Source: Candidatus Gastranaerophilales bacterium (GTDB lineage Bacteria > Cyanobacteriota > Vampirovibrionia > Gastranaerophilales > Gastranaerophilaceae). Taken from it: a stretch of DNA of 37,467 nt. A model generated the notes under the pieces. It was not told the DNA's origin. It worked only from the letters and a program-made list of their open reading frames with translations, and ran no database searches. The DNA lies in assembly GCA_947624265.1 (NCBI GenBank), contig CANQJQ010000004.1, positions 1 through 37,467 on the forward strand, read 5' to 3'. Positions 18,891-26,751 of the stretch are shown here, in pieces. Position 1 is the first letter of the stretch. Every line of letters begins with the position of its first letter. Position numbers and translations under genes: made by a program.

Positions 18891-19548
18891 TTATATTCAC
18901 TTTCGGCTTTGTAATAGATGGAGGCTGAATGTACAAGGGTTTTACTTTCGCCCAATTATAATCTTCACCTGCAATTTTTATTTTTTCAGAAACTATTTGA
19001 GATAAATATATACCTAAATCAACATTAATTTCTTCAAAATTTACGGCATTTATATTATTTTCAGTATAATATTTATATAAAGAACTATCAGCAACAATCA
19101 CACAATTATTAACTTTTTCAATTAATGAATCTTTATCAATTAAGCATGGACGGATAATTTCAAGTCCTTCTTTGTATTTAGCGAAATAAACCTTATTTTT
19201 TCTTGCATCTAGAGTTACTACACAATCAGAATTCTCTAACTTTGATAGAATATTTAAAGAAGATACTCCGACTAATTTTATATTAAATTGCTGGCATAGA
19301 ACCCTTGCCACCGTAATTCCTGCTCTGATTCCCGTAAAACTGCCGGGGCCGATATTTACACCAATAACACCGATATCTTTTATTAAGATATTGTTTTTAA
19401 CAAGAATGTCTTTTATTTTTGGAATTAAAAATACGCTATGATAATTAAAATCAGTGCTTTGAATTATTTGTGATTCAATAATATCATCATCTTTAGCTAA
19501 ACAAATATAAGTTTTGTTAAAACAAGTATCAAAAACTAAACTGTACAT
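18883..19548 (-). CDS. tsaB: tRNA threonylcarbamoyladenosine biosynthesis protein TsaB
   Basis: SLVFDTCFNKTYICLA, HSVFLIPKIKDIL, GVIGVNIGPGSFTGIRAGITVARVL, VTLDARKNKVYFAKY. Confidence 0.93.
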   Translation of the reverse strand: MYSLVFDTCFNKTYICLAKDDDIIESQIIQSTDFNYHSVFLIPKIKDILVKNNILIKDIGVIGVNIGPGSFTGIRAGITVARVLCQQFNIKLVGVSSLNILSKLENSDCVVTLDARKNKVYFAKYKEGLEIIRPCLIDKDSLIEKVNNCVIVADSSLYKYYTENNINAVNFEEINVDLGIYLSQIVSEKIKIAGEDYNWAKVKPLYIQPPSITKPKVNINV

Positions 19549-20012
19549 AGTTCAAGCCTTTTTAATATTTTTTCACTATTTTCACCGAAAGCATTAAAAA
19601 CGAACTCTCTTTCATTTTCATCAATGTATTTGATATTTAACTCAATTCTGTCAAAAGGAAGTGAGTTTTCTGAGAATTGCGCCCATTCAACAAAGGTAAG
19701 TATTTTGCCTTCCGAATATTCTTCAAGTTCATTGATTATAGTAGAAATACCTTCCTTTTCCAATCGATATAAGTCAAAATGAAATACGGGAATTTTTCCT
19801 GACTTGTACTCATTTAAAATTACAAAACTCGGGCTGGTAACTTTTTCTTTAACATTTAAATATTTACAAACTAATTTTGCAAAAGCAGTTTTACCCGCAC
19901 CGACATCGCCGAACATAGAAACAAATGCACCGCAATCAGAAACAACATCAGCAAATTTTTTTGCTAAAATTTCCGTTTGATTAATATCTTTACACATAAA
20001 AGATAAAAACAT
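19536..20012 (-). CDS. tsaE: tRNA threonylcarbamoyladenosine biosynthesis ATPase TsaE
   Basis: FGDVGAGKTAFAKLVCKYL (Walker A), VTSPSFVILNEYKSGKIPVFHFDLYRLE, FVEWAQ. Confidence 0.95.
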   Translation of the reverse strand: MFLSFMCKDINQTEILAKKFADVVSDCGAFVSMFGDVGAGKTAFAKLVCKYLNVKEKVTSPSFVILNEYKSGKIPVFHFDLYRLEKEGISTIINELEEYSEGKILTFVEWAQFSENSLPFDRIELNIKYIDENEREFVFNAFGENSEKILKRLELCTV

Positions 20013-21877
20013 TAGAACATATCTCCGACCCCGAAGGAGAAGGCACCACGTTTATTTCCGCTTCCAACATTAGTAAACGGAATACCATAATCAATAGATA
20101 AAGGACCGACACCGGGTATAAATAATTTAATACCGACACCACCTGCGATACCATATTCAGGTCTGTTATATAAAACATTTGTAATGGAACCGTTAAATAA
20201 ATGGCCTGCATCAACAAATATATTCAACTTAATATTATCAAGAAATTGAGCTTTTTCAATTCTGTCAAGGAAGAAAAACGGGGTTGTCAATTCTGCACTT
20301 GCCATCATATAACCGTCACCTGTACCTATTGAACTCATTCTGTAACCTCTAACGGTATAAGGACCACCCAAACTATATGCCATTACCTCAGGCATATCGC
20401 CGTGTACTTTTCCCGCAGCTCTTGCCAACAAAGAGAACGATGATTTCTTCATAACAGGAAAATATTTTTTAATTCCCGCCGATAATGTTCCATGGGTATA
20501 ATCTAAATCAGTCATATTTAGATTTTCATTAAATCTTAATGTAGCTAAAACACCATTTCTGGGATTTAAGACATTATCTCTTGTATCATAAACAAGACTC
20601 GGACCTAAAGATAAATATGTGCCGCCTTGCAGTTGTTTAGATCTTTCTGATATCGGAATATTATGCGCTCTATATAATTGAGCAATCTTATTTGCGTCTC
20701 CTTCTTTAACTTTTACATATTCAGTGCCGAGTTTTATTGAACCCATTAAATTCTTATAAGTTTTGAAAGGTCTTGAAAGTACAACATCCGCTCCAAAACG
20801 TTGTTCAATAGATAAAGGAACCTGATAACTGCCGAAATCACGGGCAAATGCTTTTACAAGTAATGAATTATCCGTACCCTTCAACCTCGGTTCAAAGAAA
20901 CTGACTTCAGCTTGTAAATTAGCATGGTCAAGAGTTGAACTATCAGACATAATAACTCCGGTACCTGCCATAAAGTTAATACCGACTCTCTGTCCATTCC
21001 CCATAAAGTTGTTTTCAACAAAACCTGCTTGACCGAATAACCCTGTAGCAGTATCTAAACCACCACCCAATGATATAGTTCCGGTTCTTTGTTCTTCAAG
21101 GACAATTGTAACATCATAAAGGTTTGGGCCGTCATTACTTTTTTCAATTTTTCTGTTTACATCTTTAAATGCTTGAGTAGAATATAACCTCATCAAGTCA
21201 GCCTTTAAGGTATTTTCATTATAAACGCTGCCCGGAGTTGATAATATATTTCGTTCTATAACAAAATCTTTTGTCTTTTTATTACCTTCAAAAGCAATAG
21301 AATTAATAATACCTTCTTCGATTTCTACATTTACAACACCATCAGGATCATCTTGAACATTAGAAACTCTTGCTAAAACATATCCTTTAGATGCATATAA
21401 ATCTTCTATATCAGATACTGCTTTTGAAAGTGTGGTTAAATTTTGGGGTTGTCCTTCCAATGAACTTAATATAGTCAATATATCTCCGGTTTTTACAACT
21501 GTATTTCCGCTAACAGCAAAACCGGTAATAGGAATATTCTCCTCTAAATATATCTTTAACGTAATTGAATCTTCATCTAAAGGAACCGGAATAGCCTTCA
21601 TCTTTTCCGAAAAATATCCTGTTTTATATATAGCCTTTAAATTTTGTTGAACAAGATCTTTGCTATAGGTATCACCTATCTGCATATTCATAACTTTTAC
21701 TATATCGGAATCGTTAATTAAATGATTACCTTCAAACTCAATTTTGGTAATTTTAGATGTATCGGAAATCTCAGATAAAATATCGGTATTTTCAGCATAC
21801 GAAACATTATTCATTGCATTAAATACAAATAAAATAAATATAAAACTCGTATATAACTGTTTGAATATTATTTTCAT
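20012..21877 (-). CDS. bamA: Omp85/BamA-family outer membrane protein with POTRA repeats
   Basis: Signal-like N-terminus, POTRA-type segments (KITKIEFEGNHLINDSDIVKVMNMQIGD; GFAVSGNTVV; SIAFEGNKKTKDFVIERNI), barrel motifs RGYR, PSLVYDTRDNVLNPRNG, GGVGIKLFIPGVGPLSIDYGIPF and terminal Phe. Confidence 0.92.
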   Translation of the reverse strand: MKIIFKQLYTSFIFILFVFNAMNNVSYAENTDILSEISDTSKITKIEFEGNHLINDSDIVKVMNMQIGDTYSKDLVQQNLKAIYKTGYFSEKMKAIPVPLDEDSITLKIYLEENIPITGFAVSGNTVVKTGDILTILSSLEGQPQNLTTLSKAVSDIEDLYASKGYVLARVSNVQDDPDGVVNVEIEEGIINSIAFEGNKKTKDFVIERNILSTPGSVYNENTLKADLMRLYSTQAFKDVNRKIEKSNDGPNLYDVTIVLEEQRTGTISLGGGLDTATGLFGQAGFVENNFMGNGQRVGINFMAGTGVIMSDSSTLDHANLQAEVSFFEPRLKGTDNSLLVKAFARDFGSYQVPLSIEQRFGADVVLSRPFKTYKNLMGSIKLGTEYVKVKEGDANKIAQLYRAHNIPISERSKQLQGGTYLSLGPSLVYDTRDNVLNPRNGVLATLRFNENLNMTDLDYTHGTLSAGIKKYFPVMKKSSFSLLARAAGKVHGDMPEVMAYSLGGPYTVRGYRMSSIGTGDGYMMASAELTTPFFFLDRIEKAQFLDNIKLNIFVDAGHLFNGSITNVLYNRPEYGIAGGVGIKLFIPGVGPLSIDYGIPFTNVGSGNKRGAFSFGVGDMF

Positions 21878-21943
21878 TAACTATTCCAAGATTATCTCAA
21901 TGAAAATTATATCATATACAAAAAAAACATACAAAAAACATAC

Positions 21944-21977
21944 AAAAAAAAGAGGATACATTTTGTATCCTCTTTTT
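21944..21977 (-). terminator. Intrinsic terminator of MGYALF paralog B (works on both strands in principle)
   Basis: AAAAAAAGAGGATACA-TTT-TGTATCCTCTTTTT inverted repeat with flanking A/T tracts, just past the minus-strand stop at 21997. Confidence 0.88.
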
Positions 21978-21996
21978 ATACTTATAATTTGTATTA

Positions 21997-22464
21997 TTAT
22001 AATCCTGCATATTTCGGTATAGATCTTTCGATTGCTTTGCCTTCTGCATCTTGTACTGCATCCAACTGTTGTTGTAAAACCGAAACCATTGTATCAAGAC
22101 GTTTTACTTCGTTTTCTATTGCTTTTTCATTAACTGAAATTTTATATACATCTCTGTTTATTTCATCAATCGCACCCTGAAACTGCTCCTCTAAAGTCTT
22201 GATTTGACTATTTAATTGATCTTTATGTTGTTCATATTCTGAGTCAGAAAGGTTACCCTCTTTTCCCAAATTTGCAAGTTGTGAATACAATTCAGCTAAT
22301 TGATTTGATTGTGAAGCTTGTAAACTTGACAATTGCTGTTCCTTCCCTAATCTTTGGGTAGCAAGTGCATACTGTTCATTTGACCTTTGTGTTTGTTGCA
22401 GCTGTGCTTCGTTTAACTGACTGTTAAGTAAAAGTTTACGCTGTGCAAATAATGCGTATCCCAT
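21997..22464 (-). CDS. MGYALF-family small helical protein, paralog B
   Basis: MGYALFAQRKLLLNSQLNEAQLQQTQRSNEQY...LDAVQDAEGKAIERSIPKYAGL; SD gaggaagagaag upstream of ATG 22464 (preferred to 22497). Confidence 0.78.
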   Translation of the reverse strand: MGYALFAQRKLLLNSQLNEAQLQQTQRSNEQYALATQRLGKEQQLSSLQASQSNQLAELYSQLANLGKEGNLSDSEYEQHKDQLNSQIKTLEEQFQGAIDEINRDVYKISVNEKAIENEVKRLDTMVSVLQQQLDAVQDAEGKAIERSIPKYAGL

Positions 22465-22534
22465 CTTCTCTTCCTCGTATTTTATTCTCTTAAACATATA
22501 AAAAATTTTTATGACTAAAAATTGTCATTTTAAA

Positions 22535-22566
22535 ATATATTTGTTAAGAAATCTTAACAAATATAT
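22535..22566. repeat. 15-bp perfect inverted repeat (2-nt spacer)
   Basis: ATATATTTGTTAAGA-aa-TCTTAACAAATATAT between the radical SAM stop (22594) and the MGYALF paralog B start. Confidence 0.75.
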
Positions 22567-22593
22567 ATATTTATTATATTTCATAAATATAAT

Positions 22594-23445
22594 CTATAAA
22601 TCTAAAGAGAATAATTTTTGGTTATATACAATACATTGAGAGCAAAACGGTGTTTCTAAATAACTGCGTTTTGAATAATCACTAAAATCAGAACCGCATT
22701 TACCTCTGTTATCAGAAGATAATAAAGGACAGGTAAATACACCGTTTACTGTTAAAGTTCTGCTTTTTGCGCACTCAACATTTAATTTATCAAAATCGCA
22801 AGAATCGTTAATTTCCCAAACTTCATCTTTTTTCATCAACGGAATAATATTAAAATTTATATCAGATGTTTCAAAATTAAATGATGAACAAAGTTCTTTA
22901 AATGAATTTATTAAATCTTGTTTTGGCAAGTTCATATAATTAACTATAGATAAAATAGGATTAAAATCATACTTGATTAAACTTTGAATTGCATGAATAG
23001 CTTTTCGGTATGAACCTCTGCCTCTTTGCAAATCATTTTCTTTTTCATCATAATGATCAATACTTATCATAAATATAATTTCATGACCTAAATTATTTTC
23101 TTCTTCAACTTTTTTTAGGAATCTTGCCTTTTTATCATTAATATTTAATGCGTTTGTATGTATAATGACAGAAGAATATTTTAAACAAAGACGTAAAATA
23201 TGATTAAAGTCTGGGTGAAGCATAGGTTCAGCTCCGGTTAAATGAATATATTGCAATTCCTCTCTGTTTATTAGGGCAAGAGTTTGTTTAATTTTATCTA
23301 TAGGAATAAAATCTTTTACTTTCTTATCTTTAAAATCGATATAGCAATATTTACATCTTAAATTACAATTTTGGTTTGTCATTTCAATAAATAATGATTC
23401 AAGTTTTGTCATATCAATACAAGGTGCTTTAATAATTGTGTTCAT
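22594..23445 (-). CDS. Radical SAM protein
   Basis: MTNQNCNLRCKYCYIDF (CxxxCxxC), HLTGAEPMLHPDF, SIDHYDEKENDLQRGRGSY; C-terminal extra cysteines CPLLSSDNRGKCG...TPFCSQC. Confidence 0.92.
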   Translation of the reverse strand: MNTIIKAPCIDMTKLESLFIEMTNQNCNLRCKYCYIDFKDKKVKDFIPIDKIKQTLALINREELQYIHLTGAEPMLHPDFNHILRLCLKYSSVIIHTNALNINDKKARFLKKVEEENNLGHEIIFMISIDHYDEKENDLQRGRGSYRKAIHAIQSLIKYDFNPILSIVNYMNLPKQDLINSFKELCSSFNFETSDINFNIIPLMKKDEVWEINDSCDFDKLNVECAKSRTLTVNGVFTCPLLSSDNRGKCGSDFSDYSKRSYLETPFCSQCIVYNQKLFSLDL

Positions 23446-23541
23446 AATAATAAATCCTCATTTTATCTTATGAACTACTATTAGCACCTAAAATTTATGT
23501 TATAAATTAGACAGTTGTATAAAATCAGAATACATATTACT

Positions 23542-23560
23542 AATATCCGCGGAGGATATT
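23542..23560. promoter_or_regulatory. Inverted repeat in the divergent intergenic region (operator or RNA hairpin candidate)
   Basis: AATATCC-GCGGA-GGATATT, followed by TTTTAAA on the + strand, between divergent genes at 23445 (-) and 23610 (+). Confidence 0.5.
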
Positions 23561-23609
23561 TTTAAATAATTTAATTTTTTTTCCGACAAGTTAAACAGGA
23601 GGGAAAAAT

Positions 23610-23780
23610 ATGGCAGAAATAATAGAAAATTATTCAGGAAGAAGAAATATCAGGCTCAATACAAATGACATAATCTCTATAGTAAGGGAATATCAAAATA
23701 TAACCGCGGACTGCTATAACTACAATGATATAAGAAACCGTCTTAATAAAGTTGAATTATACCTGCCTGAAGATTTATAA
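23610..23780 (+). CDS. Small ORF, 56 aa, unknown function
   Basis: Manual translation MAEIIENYSGRRNIRLNTNDIISIVREYQNITADCYNYNDIRNRLNKVELYLPEDL*; strong SD (AGGAGGG, 23598-23603) 6 nt upstream; below the 60-aa cutoff of the supplied track. Confidence 0.72.
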   Translation: MAEIIENYSGRRNIRLNTNDIISIVREYQNITADCYNYNDIRNRLNKVELYLPEDL

Positions 23781-23851
23781 AAAAATATACCCAAATAGAG
23801 AATTTAGTTTATACTGACATAGTGTAATGTTTATTCATGGGAGGAAATAAA

Positions 23852-24244
23852 ATGAAGAACATTATAATTATATTATTAATACTAATTTTACCTGTCAGTA
23901 TATATTTATATATGAGTAAAAATTCGGAAACTTTCAGCGCTATCGCGAAATCAGATGAAAACCCGACTCTAATAACATTTACATCTACAATGTGTATGGA
24001 TTGTAAAAAGTTAAAAGCCGTATTGAGTGAAGTAGAACCAAACTACGAAGAAAAAGTAAACTTTATAGGATATAATGCCTTAGCGAAAGACAGACACGTG
24101 CAAAATGCAATAAAGAAATATAAAGTTACCCTGGTACCGACTATGATATTTTTGGACAGAAACGGCAAAGAAATAAATAAAATTGAAGGTTACATACCCA
24201 AAGAGGAACTTATTAACGAATTAGAGGAAGTAATTAATGGATAA
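23852..24244 (+). CDS. Membrane-anchored thioredoxin-fold protein
   Basis: N-terminal TM; LITFTSTMCMDCKKLKAVL (CxxC), YKVTLVPTMIFLDRNGKEINKIEGYIPKEELINEL. ATG 23852 preceded by SD gggagg (track start 23837 is probably too early). Confidence 0.88.
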   Translation: MKNIIIILLILILPVSIYLYMSKNSETFSAIAKSDENPTLITFTSTMCMDCKKLKAVLSEVEPNYEEKVNFIGYNALAKDRHVQNAIKKYKVTLVPTMIFLDRNGKEINKIEGYIPKEELINELEEVING

Positions 24245-24947
24245 CTTCATTAATGCTTTTTCGGCATATTCTTCAGGCACGGGAGCAGCACTGCCTGTTC
24301 TAATTTGTATAGCTTTTATTTCCGGTATACTATCTTCATTATCTCCTTGCAGTTTAGGAATATTACCTTTAATTATCGGTTATGTCGGAGGATATTCAAA
24401 AGAAAGCAATAAGAAATTGTTTATACAAATGCTTTCCTTTTCCGTCGGATTGTCTTTAGTTCTGAGTATCATAGGAGTAATTTGCGCATTAACGGGACGA
24501 GCCTTTACGGGATTTGCTTCTCCTGTTGTAATTTTGGTGTTTGCATCCGTAATTACAATTTTAGGATTAAATTTACTCGGTGTAATTGAAATACAATTCC
24601 CCTCTATTGTAAAAAAGATGCCTCAAAAGCGAAACGGAAGTATGTTCTTATTTCCGTTTATTGTTGGTGCATTTTTTGCCGTTGCTTCAAGCCCTTGTTC
24701 TTCTCCGATACTGGCAAGTATTATGGCAATAGCAACCGTATCCACTAATGTATTATTTTCCGTTGCATTATTATTTTCTTTTGCAATAGGTCAATGCATA
24801 ATTATTATATTTTTTGCATTGTTTACCTCAGGATTAAAACATATGAATGCTTTAGCTAAATTTTCATCGATATTAATGAAAATTAGCGGAACATTACTTA
24901 TATTAACAGGAATGTATATATATTACTCAATATTTTCAAGCATTTAA
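24237..24947 (+). CDS. ccdA: CcdA/DsbD-type cytochrome c biogenesis transmembrane protein
   Basis: GILSSLSPCSLGILPLIIGYVGG and AVASSPCSSPILASIMAIA paired Cys/Pro motifs; six-TM pattern; overlaps the thioredoxin gene end. Confidence 0.88.
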   Translation: MDNFINAFSAYSSGTGAALPVLICIAFISGILSSLSPCSLGILPLIIGYVGGYSKESNKKLFIQMLSFSVGLSLVLSIIGVICALTGRAFTGFASPVVILVFASVITILGLNLLGVIEIQFPSIVKKMPQKRNGSMFLFPFIVGAFFAVASSPCSSPILASIMAIATVSTNVLFSVALLFSFAIGQCIIIIFFALFTSGLKHMNALAKFSSILMKISGTLLILTGMYIYYSIFSSI

Positions 24948-25349
24948 ATTAAGATTATTAGAAAGTATATGTTTTGTCTTTTTACGACCTTTGATACGGA
25001 AATGGTTTTTTCCAAATTCATCTTTTGTTCTGATTGCATATAATTTATCGGAAATTAACGAATGAATTTCTGTTTCTTTAACTCCGTCTTTAATAGTTGC
25101 ACCTATAAATTTTGTGCTTTTATTTTTCTTATCCGTAATAGCTAAAAGTGATAAGAGAATATCAGTTTGAGCCGCTTCAGGCGACACAACATCAGTTTTT
25201 GTTTCTTTAATAAACGGAGATGAAATATAATTTCTGTTAAAATAACCGTCTTTATTTTGTTTATGGATTACACAAGTATAATTATTACCGTAAAAACCGT
25301 TAGTTTTTACTCGTTCCTGAAATAAAAAACCAACTGCAGAAACATTCAT
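24936..25349 (-). CDS. Hypothetical protein, probably lineage-specific
   Basis: ORF MNVSAVGFLFQERVKTNGFYGNNYTC...; SD AAGG upstream of ATG 25349; 3' end overlaps convergent ccdA. Confidence 0.65.
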   Translation of the reverse strand: MNVSAVGFLFQERVKTNGFYGNNYTCVIHKQNKDGYFNRNYISSPFIKETKTDVVSPEAAQTDILLSLLAITDKKNKSTKFIGATIKDGVKETEIHSLISDKLYAIRTKDEFGKNHFRIKGRKKTKHILSNNLNLNA

Positions 25350-25577
25350 AAGACCTTGCCTTTCCTCGCATTCCAATTATATTATATCTCATTTTTGAGT
25401 AAATGTCCATACAAATTTTCAAAAATTTAAGATTTTGAATATATTTTTTTCATTTTCTTAAATTTTAATTATCACTTTTTTAGTTTTTTAAAATAAAATT
25501 TTTAAAATTTGAAAAATTTATAATGATTTTTATCAATTTTCATAAAAAATGACTTGAATTTACTCAAAAAATTTATT

Positions 25578-26702
25578 TTATCTTGTATAAACTCTGGATA
25601 AACGAGCTTTTAATCGGCACAATAATTCATAATTTATTGTTCCTAATATTTGTGCCCATTCATTTATGGAAATTCCCTCACCTAATAAAGTAATAACATA
25701 ACCTTCTTCTGCATCAACATCAGTAATATCAAACATCATTTGATCCATTGTAATGTTACCGATTTGAGGTACTTTTTTCCCGTTTAAAATTCCAAATATT
25801 TTATTTGAAAGTTTTCTGTCTACACCGTCAGCGTATCCTATAGGAATAGTGGCAATTTTTGTTTCTTTTTTTGTAATAAAAGTATGAGAATAACTTACAC
25901 CTGAATTTTTAGGAGCATTATGTATATTAATTATTCTGCCTTTAAGACTCATTGCGGGTATTAAGTTCGGTATTTTTTTTGCGAAAGGAGGCAAATCCGG
26001 AATCAAGCCATAAATAGCAAGTCCCAATCTTACCATATTATATTTGTCCTCTTTGTATTGAGATATTGTTGCAGCAGTATTAAAACAATGCAGAATAAGA
26101 CCATTTGTATCAACTTGAGACAAAATATTATTCCATATATTCAGCTGTTGATTTGTTTTTTGCTCATCTTCAGCACAGGCAAAATGAGTAAATATTCCTT
26201 GCAGTTCAAAACAATCAAGACTTTGTACCTTTTTAATAAATTTAACCGCGTCAACAGGTTCAACACCTATTCTGTTCATACCCGTATCAAGTTTAATATG
26301 AGCTTTGGTTTTAATACCTGTTTTTTTATAAGTTAATTTTGCCGCATCAATATGATTATCCAAAAATACAGAAAGTGAAATATTATTTTGAGCTGCATAA
26401 TCGAAAGCCCAAACGGGCGCCGCGCCAAGAACCAAAATCGGACAGTTAAATTTATTATTTCTTAACTCCATACCTTCATCAATAGAAGCAACACCCAGAT
26501 AATCGACTCCCGAAGCAAGCAAAGTAGGTGCAATCATCGAACTGCCGTGTCCGTATGCATCTGCTTTTACTACCGCAAGGATTTTACAATCTGGTTTTAC
26601 GAATTTTTTTAATTCTAAAATATTATTTTCTATCGCATCCAGATTTATCTCAACCCATGCATCTCGTTTTGTATTTATATTAGATATTCTTTGAAACTTC
26701 AT
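25578..26702 (-). CDS. alr: Alanine racemase
   Basis: AWVEINLDAIENNILELKKFV, ILAVVKADAYGHGSSMIAPTLL (PLP Lys), HIKLDTGMNRIGVEP, VRLGLAIYGL, SYSHTFITKKETKIATIPIGYADG, GNITMDQMMFDITD. Confidence 0.97.
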   Translation of the reverse strand: MKFQRISNINTKRDAWVEINLDAIENNILELKKFVKPDCKILAVVKADAYGHGSSMIAPTLLASGVDYLGVASIDEGMELRNNKFNCPILVLGAAPVWAFDYAAQNNISLSVFLDNHIDAAKLTYKKTGIKTKAHIKLDTGMNRIGVEPVDAVKFIKKVQSLDCFELQGIFTHFACAEDEQKTNQQLNIWNNILSQVDTNGLILHCFNTAATISQYKEDKYNMVRLGLAIYGLIPDLPPFAKKIPNLIPAMSLKGRIINIHNAPKNSGVSYSHTFITKKETKIATIPIGYADGVDRKLSNKIFGILNGKKVPQIGNITMDQMMFDITDVDAEEGYVITLLGEGISINEWAQILGTINYELLCRLKARLSRVYTR

Positions 26703-26751
26703 ATTTACATTTTAGTTTAAATATATTTAATTTGTTATAATATTTTTAATA

